From Azohydromonas aeria (GTDB lineage Bacteria > Pseudomonadota > Gammaproteobacteria > Burkholderiales > Burkholderiaceae_C), in contig NZ_VIDQ01000002.1 in NCBI RefSeq assembly GCF_009760915.1, positions 62,001-126,000 on the forward strand: a stretch of DNA of 64,000 nucleotides, given 5' to 3'. Position numbers and translations under genes: made by a program. Within the stretch, counting starts at the first letter, position 1, and every line of letters starts with the position of its first letter. Below the pieces are notes generated by a model, which ran no database searches, was not told where the DNA came from, and was given only the letters and a program-made list of their open reading frames with translations. Below are positions 7,807 to 16,602 of the stretch, piece by piece.

Positions 7807-8097
7807 TTGGAGCCCTTAAGTGCTGAGGCGGGGTACCGCTCGCGCACCGGGACGCTCAGATCGGCTAGCCATTCTCAACATCTTTCGGGACGGTGGTGCG
7901 CATGGCGACTGTCCGTAGTCGCGACACTCTGGCACCACCAAGCCGCACTGCGGTGGCCGCCCAACGTGCGCCCCGTGCTGCTGCCGCCGTACTCGCCTGA
8001 ACTCAACCCCGTGGAGCCGCTATGGGACGGGCTGCGCGAGAAGCACTTCCACAACCGCATCTTCGACACCCTGCAAGACGTCGAAAGCACGTGGTGA
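7807..8097 (+). pseudogene. IS630-family transposase fragment
   Basis: The C-terminal part of a DDE transposase of the IS630/Tc1 group is visible. A degenerate WHHQAALRWPPNVRP leads into the highly characteristic LPPYSPELNPVEPLWDGLRE and the following KHFHNRIFDTLQDVE. The catalytic Glu within NPVEPLW is present, but the N-terminal helix-turn-helix and the first two Asp motifs are missing or scrambled, and no terminal repeats or TA duplication could be identified. It lies directly after the broken pntB tail and marks an old insertion or recombination scar. Confidence 0.8.
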
Positions 8098-8100
8098 TCG

Positions 8101-8567
8101 CACTGGCCGGACTTGAACACGATGCTCGACGTGTTTGGTCCAAGCGAAGCCTTGGAATGTTGGTTCACTTCCAAGTTGAAGTTGAAATGGATCCAAACGA
8201 AAGGGCTTGTCGGTCCTCCTCTCAAGGCACTTGCATCACGGTCAAGCAGTACGCCCATACTCAACCCCTTGCTCCGGGTATTGACGTGGGTCCTTTGAAA
8301 TAATCCATCCCGGAGAAAATTCATTTGCGTGTGCGAGCAACTTGGCAAGAAAACCAAGGACGGTGTGCTCCTCGCGAATGTTGACGTATTTTCAACATGC
8401 TTTGAAAAATATTCATTTGCGGGCACTGCTTAATGCACGTCAACATGCCGTTGCCGGAGAAAACCGGATTACGGACTGGACGTCACATTCAACAGTCGAA
8501 TGTTCGCCAGATGACATATCAACGGAATGCGCCTGTTAGGAGTCATTCCAAATCGGAGACAAAGCAA
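8101..8567 (+). promoter_or_regulatory. 467-bp gene-free leader of the exported hydrolase, with repeats
   Basis: No gene was recognised here. Base composition is visibly more A/T-rich than the surroundings. It contains an inverted repeat ATGTTG (8379-8384) / CAACAT (8393-8398) with an 8-base spacer, a further CAACAT half-site at 8441-8446, and a direct repeat ATTCATTTGCG at 8319-8329 and 8411-8421. These look like regulator sites before the hydrolase gene, whose ATG is at 8568 behind a GGAG Shine-Dalgarno at about 8554. Confidence 0.4.
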
Positions 8568-10046
8568 ATGAGCCTGAAACCAGCCATGCATCCGCGCATA
8601 CTGAAGTCTGCCGCCGTTGCGGCGCTTATCGGCGCCACCATGGTTCTGCACCCGGTGCAGGCTGGGCTTGGCGGTCAGTACATCACCAGTGCCGGCAACG
8701 CAGTTTCCACTCCCCAGGTCATCGGACCTGTCTCCGTGAATGCAACGCCGGGCGCTGGTCTCAGCCGCGACTACCCGTTCTTCGCCTCGGAGCCGCAGTT
8801 TGATCTTGCTGCAGCCGGATATGTAGAGGAAGAGTTCTTCGTCCAGGGAACCGCTACGCGCTACGAAACGCCATCCATGGCAAATGCCGTTGCAGTGTCG
8901 TCCGGGCACCCGTACAAGACCCGCGTCGTCGTGCGGCGCCCGGTGGAAGGGCAGAAATTTAACGGTATCGTGTTAGTCGAGTGGGCCAACGTCACGTCGG
9001 GATATGGCATCGATCTTCACTGGCACTATTCCAAGGAATACTTGACCAGAGAAGGCTATGCGTTCGTGCGAGTGGATGCCCAGCGTGTCGGGATCCATCA
9101 GCCCAGCACCGGACTGAAGGACTGGAGCCCCAAACGGTACGGCAGTTTGGACGTGACAGCGGGCGGTGCGATCACCGACGATTCGCTGTCCTACGACATC
9201 TACTCGCAGGTAATCAAGGCAATCAAGGCACCGGGCAATAATCAGATCCTGGGCAACCTGAAGCCCAAGGCTGTACTCGCAGTGGGGCAGTCCCAATCGG
9301 CCGGTCGGCTCACGTCGTACTACAACAGCATCCAGCCAATGCATCAGTTGGTGGATGGTTTCCTGGTTCAGGTATTTGGCGGACCGTTCCGTACGGACGT
9401 CAGTACGCCGATGATGAGAATCATCAGTGAAACGGAACTGATGCTCTATGGGCTGGGAGCAACTCGGCAGCCAGATTCGCCGACACTGCGCGAGTGGGAG
9501 ATCGCCGGCGCAGCCCACGTGGACTATTGGTGGGTTCAATATCGTCAGGGGTTGGCCGTGCGGGACAAGCTGACGCCGCCGAGTCTCACCTGCGAGCCGG
9601 AACCAGCCAGCCACGTACCCTTGCGCTACGTGCTCAACTCGGGGTACCACCATTTGTCGCGTTGGGTTTTGAAGGGCATCGAACCTCCCCGTGCCGAGCC
9701 GATCCTGATGACCTCGGTGAATCCTGCTGTGATCCCGCGGGATGGCAACGGACTGTCGTACGGCGGTATTCGTCAGGCAGAAGTGGAGGTACCGACCGCT
9801 ACCAATCGTGGCGACCAGACGGGCATGACGCCCGGATGTCCGAACAACTACGGCATGCACATCCCGTTCAGTGACGCAAAGCTGTCGCAGCTCTATCGCA
9901 GCAAGGACGCTTACGTGCGAGCTGTGACGGCTGCGGTCAAGAAAAACGTGCAGGATGGGTTTGTCCTGAAGGATGACGGGGATGAAATCATCCGCCGTGC
10001 TGCCAGTTCGAACGTAGGCACCGGTCGAGCGGTGTCGATCCGCTGA
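8568..10046 (+). CDS. Exported alpha/beta hydrolase domain-containing protein
   Basis: This is a predicted secreted or periplasmic hydrolase of 492 residues. The start ATG at 8568 gives a classical signal peptide (basic HPRILK, hydrophobic AAVAALIGATMV, then VQA/GLG cleavage). An earlier in-frame ATG at 8433 would add a poorly coding leader. The mature part has VEWANVTSGYG and the nucleophile-elbow-like AVGQSQSAGRL (serine in GQSQSAG), matching the alpha/beta hydrolase domain family often annotated with no defined substrate. A WEIAGAAHVD segment near the C-terminal half may supply the histidine. Base composition and codon use are less G/C-rich than in flanking genes, suggesting recent acquisition. 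Substrate unknown; an ester or lactone is likely. Confidence 0.8.
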   Translation: MSLKPAMHPRILKSAAVAALIGATMVLHPVQAGLGGQYITSAGNAVSTPQVIGPVSVNATPGAGLSRDYPFFASEPQFDLAAAGYVEEEFFVQGTATRYETPSMANAVAVSSGHPYKTRVVVRRPVEGQKFNGIVLVEWANVTSGYGIDLHWHYSKEYLTREGYAFVRVDAQRVGIHQPSTGLKDWSPKRYGSLDVTAGGAITDDSLSYDIYSQVIKAIKAPGNNQILGNLKPKAVLAVGQSQSAGRLTSYYNSIQPMHQLVDGFLVQVFGGPFRTDVSTPMMRIISETELMLYGLGATRQPDSPTLREWEIAGAAHVDYWWVQYRQGLAVRDKLTPPSLTCEPEPASHVPLRYVLNSGYHHLSRWVLKGIEPPRAEPILMTSVNPAVIPRDGNGLSYGGIRQAEVEVPTATNRGDQTGMTPGCPNNYGMHIPFSDAKLSQLYRSKDAYVRAVTAAVKKNVQDGFVLKDDGDEIIRRAASSNVGTGRAVSIR

Positions 10047-10407
10047 GCGATTTGCAGCACGTCGGCTGACTGTTCTCGTGGCCGTCGCGAGCCGGCGGCC
10101 ATGAGATGCTTGTTATCGCCATGTGTGATTTAAAGCAGTTCAAGAAGGCCCTTAGCGAGCAATTTAACCTGCCGAGACGTCATTCAGTCCGGATCGGTCT
10201 TTTATTCATACGTGTCATCGCTGATTTTCCAGTCGCGCCAATTCTCAGGCTGGCCGGTCATTGTCACTGCCGTACTTGCGCCGAGTGCTCTTGTGCTTAA
10301 CATGGGTCTGGATGAGCGTGCCGTACAAATTGGAGGAAAAACCGTTTCCAAGAGGTATATCTCCGCTCATGCACCCCTTGCACGGAAATTTTCTGCGTGC
10401 AAGCCGA
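10047..10407. other. 361-bp gene-free stretch
   Basis: No convincing gene is seen. A GC-rich inverted repeat near 10075-10105 (CTCGTGGCCG pairing with CGGCCATGAG through one G-T pair) could end transcription of the hydrolase, but it lacks a T-run. The remainder is A/T-richer sequence with short open frames lacking coding character, consistent with degraded DNA between two convergent genes. Confidence 0.4.
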
Positions 10408-11112
10408 TCAAACGGTGCGGGTGAGGCCGCCATCAACCCGGATATTCTGGCCAGTGATGTAGCCTGCACCATCCGATACCAGGAAAGAGATGGTGTCAGC
10501 AATTTCAACGGCACTCCCATAGCGCTTCATCGGCACGCTGTCGCGTCTCGCCTCGGTAGCAGGTAGGCTGTCAATCCAGCCAGGCAGGACGTTGTTCATG
10601 CGGACGTTCTTGGCCGCATAGGTATCAGCGAAAATCTTCGTGAAACTTGCCAACCCCGCTCGAAACACTGCCGAAGTCGGGAACATCTCGGAAGGCTCGA
10701 ACGCCCAGGCCGTGGAGATGTTGACAATCGCCCCGCCTCCTTGTGCCGCCATGATGGGCGCGACCAGTCGTGTCGGCCGCACGGCACTCAGGAAATAGAC
10801 CTCCATGCCCTTTTGCCAGTCGTCGTCGGTGATGTCGAGGATCGGCGCGCGCGGGCCGTGACCGGCGGAATTGACCAGCGCGTCGATTCGCCCCCACCGT
10901 TCCATCGCCAGATCGACCAGCCGCTTCACGTCATCGTTGGACTGGTTCGAGCCGGTAACGCCGATGCCACGGAGTTCTTGGGCGAGTGCCTCACCCTTGC
11001 CGGAGGAGGACAGCACGGCAATTCGGTAGCCGTCCTGAGCCAGCCGTTTCGCAGCAGCGGCGCCCATGCCGGACCCGCCGGCCGTGATGAGAGCAACTTT
11101 TTCAACGGACAT
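10408..11112 (-). CDS. SDR-family protein with altered YxxxK active site
   Basis: This 234-residue protein has the short-chain dehydrogenase Rossmann fold: TAGGSGMGAA nucleotide-binding loop, NSAG motif and a catalytic-type serine in IVNISTAW. Where classical SDRs have YxxxK, this protein reads TSAVFRAGLASF, which places Ser and Arg at the Tyr and Lys positions. The C-terminus GYITGQNIRVDGGL is typical. Subfamilies with this divergence exist, so it may be active with other residues or act as a binding or partner subunit. The ATG at 11112 is used; it lies 26 bp downstream of the next SDR gene in an eleven-gene minus-strand series, of which this is the last member. Substrate unknown. Confidence 0.82.
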   Translation of the reverse strand: MSVEKVALITAGGSGMGAAAAKRLAQDGYRIAVLSSSGKGEALAQELRGIGVTGSNQSNDDVKRLVDLAMERWGRIDALVNSAGHGPRAPILDITDDDWQKGMEVYFLSAVRPTRLVAPIMAAQGGGAIVNISTAWAFEPSEMFPTSAVFRAGLASFTKIFADTYAAKNVRMNNVLPGWIDSLPATEARRDSVPMKRYGSAVEIADTISFLVSDGAGYITGQNIRVDGGLTRTV

Positions 11113-11138
11113 CGAATTTCTCCACATGAGTTACAGCG

Positions 11139-11894
11139 TCATGCCACAGCCTGAGCGCCGGTGATCTCGACCAGCGAGCCGCACATGAACGGCGCCTCGT
11201 CGGAAGCCAGGAAGGCCACGAGCGCCGCCACCTCTTCGGGCTTGCCGATGCGCCCGAAAGGCACCAGCTTGTCAAGGTCCGCGATGGTGCGTCCGGCTCG
11301 CTTCACGCCGGCTTCCAGCATCGGCGTGTGAATCTCGCCCGGGCACACGGCGTTGACGCGGACCTTGTGCGGCGCGTAGTCGCGCGCCAGGTTTTGGGTG
11401 AACGAGGCGACCGCGGCCTTGGTCACGTTGTAGGCGATGTGGTTGGGTGCCGGGTACAGGCCCCACTGCGACGCGGTGTTGACGATGGCCCCGCCGCCGG
11501 CCGCAATCATGTGCGGCAGCGCTGCCCGGCACAGGTGGAACATCGCGTCCACGTTGACGGCAAAGCAGGCGTGCCAGTCGTCCTCGCTGATGGCCAGCAG
11601 GTTGCCGCGACGGTTGATGCCTGCGTTGTTGACCAACACGTCGATGCGACCATGCTCGGCGACGACGCCGGCGATCAGCTCGGCGCAGGCCTTGCCCTGG
11701 GCGATGTCGGCCACGACGGCAACAGCCGCGCCGCCCTGCGCCGCGATTTGCGCCGCCACCGTGCGCGCGGCGTCCATGTTCACGTCGGTGACGACGACGC
11801 GCGCGCCTTCCTGGGCCAGGCGCTGGCAAATGGCCGAGCCAATGCCGCCGCCGGCGCCCGTCACCAGGGCCACCTTGTTTTCGAAACGCTTCAT
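11139..11894 (-). CDS. SDR-family NAD(P)-dependent oxidoreductase
   Basis: This is a 251-residue classical SDR expected to oxidise or reduce a hydroxy/oxo group. It shows the cofactor loop VTGAGGGIGSA, D at the end of beta-2 (VVVTDVN, suggesting NAD preference), NNAGINRRG, the catalytic Ser in NTASQWG and the intact catalytic YNVTK. The C-terminal CGSLVEITGAQAVA is close to the usual G-x-x-x-x-x-D-GG end but lacks the glycine pair. It sits between two other SDR genes in the hydroxyproline-like operon. The three together suggest successive redox steps or alternative substrates; the exact compound is unknown. Confidence 0.88.
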   Translation of the reverse strand: MKRFENKVALVTGAGGGIGSAICQRLAQEGARVVVTDVNMDAARTVAAQIAAQGGAAVAVVADIAQGKACAELIAGVVAEHGRIDVLVNNAGINRRGNLLAISEDDWHACFAVNVDAMFHLCRAALPHMIAAGGGAIVNTASQWGLYPAPNHIAYNVTKAAVASFTQNLARDYAPHKVRVNAVCPGEIHTPMLEAGVKRAGRTIADLDKLVPFGRIGKPEEVAALVAFLASDEAPFMCGSLVEITGAQAVA

Positions 11895-11936
11895 GCTTGT
11901 TTCCTGCCGAGTGTTGAACTGGATCGAATTGCCGGG

Positions 11937-12704
11937 TCAGCGGATGTAGCTGCCGCCGTTCACGTCGAGCGTGGCGCCGTTGAGCGAACGCTGCGAGGGC
12001 CGCAGCACGAAGGCCACCAACTCCGCGATCTCCGCGGGCTCGGCCATCGAGCCGATCGGGATGTCCCCGACCGCGGCAGCCTCGCCGTGACGAGCCACGA
12101 AGTCCTTGGCCATGTCGGTACGCACCCATCCCGGTGCCAGCGCCACCGCCGTAATGCCATCCTTGCCGAAGCTGCGCGCGATGGATTTCGTCAGGTTGAT
12201 CAGCGCCGCCTTGGTGGCGCCATAGGGCAGCGCCTCGGCCGCGTAGCCGCGTTGCCCGGCGCGGCTGGACATGTTGACGATGCGGCCTTCCTTGTACCCG
12301 CGGAAGTGCAGGATGGCGGCCTTGCACAGATCGGCCGCCGCAAGGAAGTTCACCTGCAGCTCCGAAGTCCAGGCGGCGTGCCAAGCCTCGACCGAGGCAT
12401 CAATTGGACACTCGGTGCGGATGCCGGCGTTGTTGACGAGGCCGTAGACACGGCCGGCCGCTGCCACGGCCCGGTTCCACAGCGCAGTGGGGCCATCCGT
12501 CGTCGAGAGGTCGGCTTGCACGAGGTGGCCCTTGCCGCCGATGCGCTCCAGCAGCGCGTGGGCGGAGCGTTCGTCGCGGCTGTAGTGGATGATCGGCGTT
12601 GCGCCTTCGTGCGCCAGGCGTTCGGCGATGGCGGCGCCAATGCCGCCCGATGCGCCGGTGACGAGGATGGCTCGGCCCACGAGCGTCTGGTGGTTGTCGC
12701 TCAT
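11937..12704 (-). CDS. SDR-family oxidoreductase
   Basis: This is a 255-residue classical SDR: VTGASGGIGAAIAERL, NNAGIRTEC, catalytic Ser in NMSSRAG and YGATKAAL, ending in LNGATLDVNGGSYIR. Two starts are possible. A GTG at 12713 overlaps the preceding TGA (GTGA), while the ATG at 12704 has a GGGAG Shine-Dalgarno eight bases before it; the ATG is preferred. It directly follows the proline-racemase-like gene. The HYSRDERS segment after beta-2 suggests NADP use. Within the operon it may act on a keto or hydroxy acid generated from a cyclic amino acid, but this is inferred only from context. Confidence 0.87.
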   Translation of the reverse strand: MSDNHQTLVGRAILVTGASGGIGAAIAERLAHEGATPIIHYSRDERSAHALLERIGGKGHLVQADLSTTDGPTALWNRAVAAAGRVYGLVNNAGIRTECPIDASVEAWHAAWTSELQVNFLAAADLCKAAILHFRGYKEGRIVNMSSRAGQRGYAAEALPYGATKAALINLTKSIARSFGKDGITAVALAPGWVRTDMAKDFVARHGEAAAVGDIPIGSMAEPAEIAELVAFVLRPSQRSLNGATLDVNGGSYIR

Positions 12705-12709
12705 GGTGG

Positions 12710-13756
12710 TCACTCCCTGGTTCCGTTCAGTTCGCCGACCTGGGGCCCCCAGGTGTCCGACAGTGCGAAGCCGGCCGGGAACGGATCGTCCGCATCCAGC
12801 CGCAGCTCCTCCATTCCGTAAATCCAGCCCCGGCCGGTGATGCGCGGCAGCACGGCTGGGCGGCCGGCCACGGTGGTCTCGCCAATCGCCTCGGCCGTGA
12901 ATTCGCCGCCGATGATGGAGCGCGAGCGCCGCGCATCACCCACCTTCACCTCGCCGCGAGCATGCAGCACCGCCAGGTTGGCCGAGCTGCCGGTGCCGCA
13001 CGGCGAGCGGTCCACGCGCCCGGGCTGCAGCGTCGTGCAGGTGCGCACCGCGCCATCGGCCTCGCGGCCGCGGAACATCACGTAGGCGATCTCATCGATG
13101 CCCGGGACTTCTGGGTGCTGCACGCTCACCTGCCGCGCCAGCAGCGCCTTGAGCTCGATGCCGGCCTCGGCCAGCTCGCGCGCATGGCGTGGGTCGATGG
13201 CAAGGCCGACCTGTTCGACATCGACGATGGCGTAGTACACGCCGCCGAACGCCACGTCGACCCGGATCGGTCCCCAACGCGGCGTGTCCACGATTCGGTC
13301 CAGCGCCTCGACGAAGGCTGGCACGTTGTCCAGGCTCACTGACAGGCAGCGCCCGCCCTCGCAGCGTGCGGTAGCCGTGATCAGCCCGGCGGGCGTGTCC
13401 AGGCGCACCACGGTCTGCGGCTCCACCATCGGCACCCTGCCCGTCTCCAGCAGGGCCGTCACGACGCAGATGCAGTTGCTGCCCGACATCGGGTGCGCCC
13501 GGTCGGCCTGCAGCACGATGAAGCCGGCATCGGCGTCCGGCCGCGTCGGCTCGACCAGCAGATTCACCGACATCGCCACGCCGGCGCGCGGCTCCGAGGT
13601 GACGAAACGGCGAAAGCCATCATCGACCTGGTTGATGTGGTTCATCTTGTCGGCCATCGTCGCACCCGGAATCTCCGGTGCTCCGGCGAGCACGACCTTG
13701 CCGATCTCACCCTGGCAGTGCACCAGGGCCAGCTGGATAGAGCGGTCCCACTTCAT
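12710..13756 (-). CDS. Proline racemase-superfamily protein, hydroxyproline epimerase-like, with Ser/Cys active site
   Basis: The family inverts or dehydrates proline and hydroxyprolines by proton transfer between two thiols. The 348-residue protein aligns end to end. In place of the first catalytic motif MCGH it reads MSGSNCI, so Ser91 replaces the first Cys, while the second site SPCGTGSSANLA keeps Cys253. Ser/Cys variants occur in hydroxyproline-type members of this superfamily, whereas Cys/Thr pairs mark 3-hydroxyproline dehydratases. Neighbouring DadA-like oxidoreductase, DapA-like lyase, aldehyde dehydrogenase and amino-acid ABC transporter match the 4-hydroxyproline degradation scheme (epimerise, oxidise, deaminate, oxidise to 2-oxoglutarate). 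Whether it epimerises or dehydrates cannot be read from sequence. Confidence 0.85.
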   Translation of the reverse strand: MKWDRSIQLALVHCQGEIGKVVLAGAPEIPGATMADKMNHINQVDDGFRRFVTSEPRAGVAMSVNLLVEPTRPDADAGFIVLQADRAHPMSGSNCICVVTALLETGRVPMVEPQTVVRLDTPAGLITATARCEGGRCLSVSLDNVPAFVEALDRIVDTPRWGPIRVDVAFGGVYYAIVDVEQVGLAIDPRHARELAEAGIELKALLARQVSVQHPEVPGIDEIAYVMFRGREADGAVRTCTTLQPGRVDRSPCGTGSSANLAVLHARGEVKVGDARRSRSIIGGEFTAEAIGETTVAGRPAVLPRITGRGWIYGMEELRLDADDPFPAGFALSDTWGPQVGELNGTRE

Positions 13757-13770
13757 GTTCGGTCCGCCTC

Positions 13771-15246
13771 TCACTTGATGTACCAGCCCCAGGGCGCGTC
13801 GCTGACGTAGCGTGTGATCTGCTTGGTTTCCAGGTAGTTGTCCAGGCCCCAGTGGCCCAGCTCGCGGCCGATGCCGGACTGCTTGTAGCCGCCCCAGGGC
13901 GCTTCCGTGAACGTGGGCTGCGAGCAGTTGATCCAGACGATGCCCGCGCGCAGCGCCGCGGCCACGCGCTCCGCTCGCTCGCTGTCCGTGGACATGACCG
14001 CAGCACCCAGGCCGAAGATGCTGTCGTTGGCCAGGCGCACGGCCTCGCCTTCGTCGCTGAAGCGCCGCACGCACACCACCGGGCCGAAGATCTCCTCGTT
14101 CCAGGCCGCGCTGTCCAGCGGCACGTCCACCAGCACCGTGGGTTCCATGAAGTAGCCGGCCGCAAACCCGCCGGCGGCCCGCCCGCCCGTGGCCACCGTG
14201 GCGCCCTCCTCCTGCGCCTGGCTTACGGCGGACAGCACCTTGTCGAACTGGCCCTTGGAGACCAGCGGTCCGAGCAGCGTGCCGTCGTCCAGGCCGTTGC
14301 CGATCTTGATGCGGCGGGCTTCCTGCACCAGGCGCTCCAGCAGCTTGTCGTACAGCCCGTCCTGCACCAGCACGCGCGAGGTCGCCGAGCACACCTGGCC
14401 CTGGTTCCAGAAGATGCCGAACATGATCCACTCGACGGCCTGGGCCACGTCGGCGTCGTCGAAGACGATGAAGGGCGACTTGCCGCCGAGCTCAAGGCTC
14501 ACCTTCTTGATGTCGCGCGCGGCGGCCGCCATGATCTTCGAGCCGGTGGGCACGGAGCCCGTGAAGGCCAGCTTGTCCACGCTCGGATGGCTGCTCAGCG
14601 GCGCGCCGGCGTCCGGCCCGGTGCCGGTGACGATGTTGAGCACGCCGGGCGGCAGCTCGACCTGCTGCGCGATGGCACCCAGCTCCAGCGCGGTCAGCGG
14701 CGTCAGCTCGGAGGGCTTGAGCACCATGGTGCAGCCCGCAGCCAGTGCCGGGGCGACCTTCCACGATGCCATCAGCAGCGGGTAGTTCCAGGGCACGATG
14801 GCGCCGGCCACGCCCAGCGGCTCGCGCACCGCCTTGGACGTGAAGCGGTCGTCGGGCAGCGCGATCGCTTCTTCCGGCTGCTGGTCCAGCGCTTCGGCCA
14901 GGCCCGCGTAGTAGTCGAAGCAGCCCGCGGCATCGCCGATGTCCCAGCTGGCTTCGGGCAGGGGCTTGCCGTTGTCCGCGACCTCCAGCCGCGCCAGCTC
15001 GTCCTGGCGCGAGCGGATGGCCTTCGCCATGGCCCGCAGGTACTTCGCCCGCTCAGCACCCTTCATGCGCGGCCAGGGGCCGTCATCGAAGGCAGCCCGT
15101 GCCGCCTTCACCGCCGCGTCGATGTCCTCGGCCGTGCCGGCTGGCGCATGGTGGATGACGGTTTCCGTAGCCGGGTTGACGACCGGGAAGGTTCCCTTCC
15201 GCACAGGATCGGCCCATTGGCCGTTGATGAAAAGCTGTGTGCGCAT
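13771..15246 (-). CDS. NAD(P)-dependent aldehyde dehydrogenase (betaine-aldehyde / 2-oxoglutarate semialdehyde type)
   Basis: The 491-residue ALDH has the typical N-terminus LFINGQWADP, PWNYPLLMA, the catalytic Glu motif SLELGGKSPF and catalytic Cys in NQGQVCSATSR. The end SDAPWGWY is like that of betaine-aldehyde dehydrogenase relatives. In the operon context it would oxidise 2-oxoglutarate semialdehyde produced by the DapA-like lyase, the last step of hydroxyproline degradation. Betaine aldehyde remains an alternative from overall similarity. It is 14 bp upstream of the epimerase gene and 90 bp after the FAD oxidoreductase. Confidence 0.88.
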   Translation of the reverse strand: MRTQLFINGQWADPVRKGTFPVVNPATETVIHHAPAGTAEDIDAAVKAARAAFDDGPWPRMKGAERAKYLRAMAKAIRSRQDELARLEVADNGKPLPEASWDIGDAAGCFDYYAGLAEALDQQPEEAIALPDDRFTSKAVREPLGVAGAIVPWNYPLLMASWKVAPALAAGCTMVLKPSELTPLTALELGAIAQQVELPPGVLNIVTGTGPDAGAPLSSHPSVDKLAFTGSVPTGSKIMAAAARDIKKVSLELGGKSPFIVFDDADVAQAVEWIMFGIFWNQGQVCSATSRVLVQDGLYDKLLERLVQEARRIKIGNGLDDGTLLGPLVSKGQFDKVLSAVSQAQEEGATVATGGRAAGGFAAGYFMEPTVLVDVPLDSAAWNEEIFGPVVCVRRFSDEGEAVRLANDSIFGLGAAVMSTDSERAERVAAALRAGIVWINCSQPTFTEAPWGGYKQSGIGRELGHWGLDNYLETKQITRYVSDAPWGWYIK

Positions 15247-15336
15247 GGCGAATGCTCCAGAGGTGCTTTAGATCTCATGCCGGCGGTGGACCTGGCGTCC
15301 ACCGCTGCGGCCGAAGGAACAGAAACTTGCTGACGG

Positions 15337-16596
15337 TCAGAACCGGCTAACCCGGTACGGCCGCATGTCGATCGGTGGCCGGGCGCCCGTGATCAGGTCG
15401 GCCATCAGCCGCGCCGTCGTGGCGGAGTACGTGAGGCCCAGGTGCCCATGCCCTGCGGCATAGAACACGCCGCGCGTCTTTGCCGACGGGCCCATGACCG
15501 GCACGGTGTCGGGTAGCGCCGGCCGGTGCCCCATCCACTCGGTGGCTTCGCGCGCCTCCAGCCCGGGCAGTGCCTGCTTGGCCCGCTCCACCAGGACCTT
15601 GGCACGGCGGTAGTCGGGCGGGGCGTCCAGCCCGGCCATCTCCACCGTGCCGCCCACGCGGATGCCGCCGGCGGTCGGGCTCACCATGAAAGCCCGCGCG
15701 GGCCAGATCAGCGAGTGCCGCAGCGACGTGCCCGGCACCATGATCTGCGTGTGGTAGCCGCGCTCGGTCTCCATCGGAATGGCCTCGTCGAGCAGCTTCG
15801 ACAGGCGCCCCGTGTAGGCGCCGGCGCACAGGACGAGCGTTGCGGCCGGGATGCGCCGCCCGCCGTCCAGGCGCAGCGCCGTGATGCGCCCCTCGGAGCG
15901 CTCGAAGCCCATGACGTTGCCCGAGGCGAGCTGGCCGCCCAGCTCGCAAAAGCGCTGCACCAGCGCCAGCACGAGCCGGTAGGGGTCGCGCACCGTGCGG
16001 TTCTCCGGAAACAGCACGGCGTGCCGGATGTCCCGGCTGATGCCCGGCTCCAGCGCGCGCAGCGCGTCGGCATCGAGCACCTGGTGGGCGATGCCGAAGC
16101 GCTCGATGACCTCGAGGTGCTCGCGGTCCGCGGCCAGTTCGGCGTCGTCGGCATAGAGGCTCAGGCACCCCTCGGTGCTGAGCATGTCGGTGGCGCCGAT
16201 GGCCGAGAGCATCGGCATCAGGTCGTCGTACACCCGCTTGCACAGCGCCGCGCCGGCCGATTCCAGCTCGCGCACGCGCGAGGGCCGCCCTGCGGCCATG
16301 AAGCGCAGGAACCAGGGCGTCAGGCGCGGCAGGTACGACGGGCGCAATCGAACCGGCCCCTGCGGATCAAGCATCCAGCGCGGGATCTGCGACCAGATCG
16401 ACGGCCGCGACGACGGCAGGAACTCCGTCACCGCGATGCTGGCCATGTTGCCGAAGGAGGCACCGCGGCCGGGCTCGTCCCGGTCCACCAGGACGATCTG
16501 CTGGCCGCGCCGCTGCAGCTCGAAAGCCACCGCGGCGCCGATGATGCCGGCGCCGACCACGACGGTCGGCGCTGATGCAAGGGTGTTCAGCGCCAT
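15337..16596 (-). CDS. FAD-dependent D-amino-acid / D-hydroxyproline oxidoreductase
   Basis: The 419-residue flavoprotein of the DAO/DadA family begins with the FAD-binding VVVGAGIIGAAVAFELQRRG and ends with a second FAD-contact region YAAGHGHLGLTYSATTARLM. It probably oxidises a cyclic D-imino acid such as cis-4-hydroxy-D-proline to the corresponding pyrroline carboxylate and passes electrons to the respiratory chain. The gene lies six bases after the DapA-like gene, so the two are likely co-translated. It is a paralogue in type of dadA at 21673-22986 but sits in the epimerase operon, supporting the hydroxyproline-like assignment over D-alanine. Confidence 0.87.
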   Translation of the reverse strand: MALNTLASAPTVVVGAGIIGAAVAFELQRRGQQIVLVDRDEPGRGASFGNMASIAVTEFLPSSRPSIWSQIPRWMLDPQGPVRLRPSYLPRLTPWFLRFMAAGRPSRVRELESAGAALCKRVYDDLMPMLSAIGATDMLSTEGCLSLYADDAELAADREHLEVIERFGIAHQVLDADALRALEPGISRDIRHAVLFPENRTVRDPYRLVLALVQRFCELGGQLASGNVMGFERSEGRITALRLDGGRRIPAATLVLCAGAYTGRLSKLLDEAIPMETERGYHTQIMVPGTSLRHSLIWPARAFMVSPTAGGIRVGGTVEMAGLDAPPDYRRAKVLVERAKQALPGLEAREATEWMGHRPALPDTVPVMGPSAKTRGVFYAAGHGHLGLTYSATTARLMADLITGARPPIDMRPYRVSRF

Positions 16597-16602
16597 TTCT
16601 TC

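Noticed and set aside
10106-10424. Short open frames in the gap after the exported hydrolase
   Set aside because: No start context, no motifs and no coding character; treated as gene-free.
11328-15333. Very long plus-strand open frames opposite the SDR, epimerase and ALDH genes
   Set aside because: Antisense frames of high-G+C coding DNA; composition is His/Arg/Gly-rich without domains.
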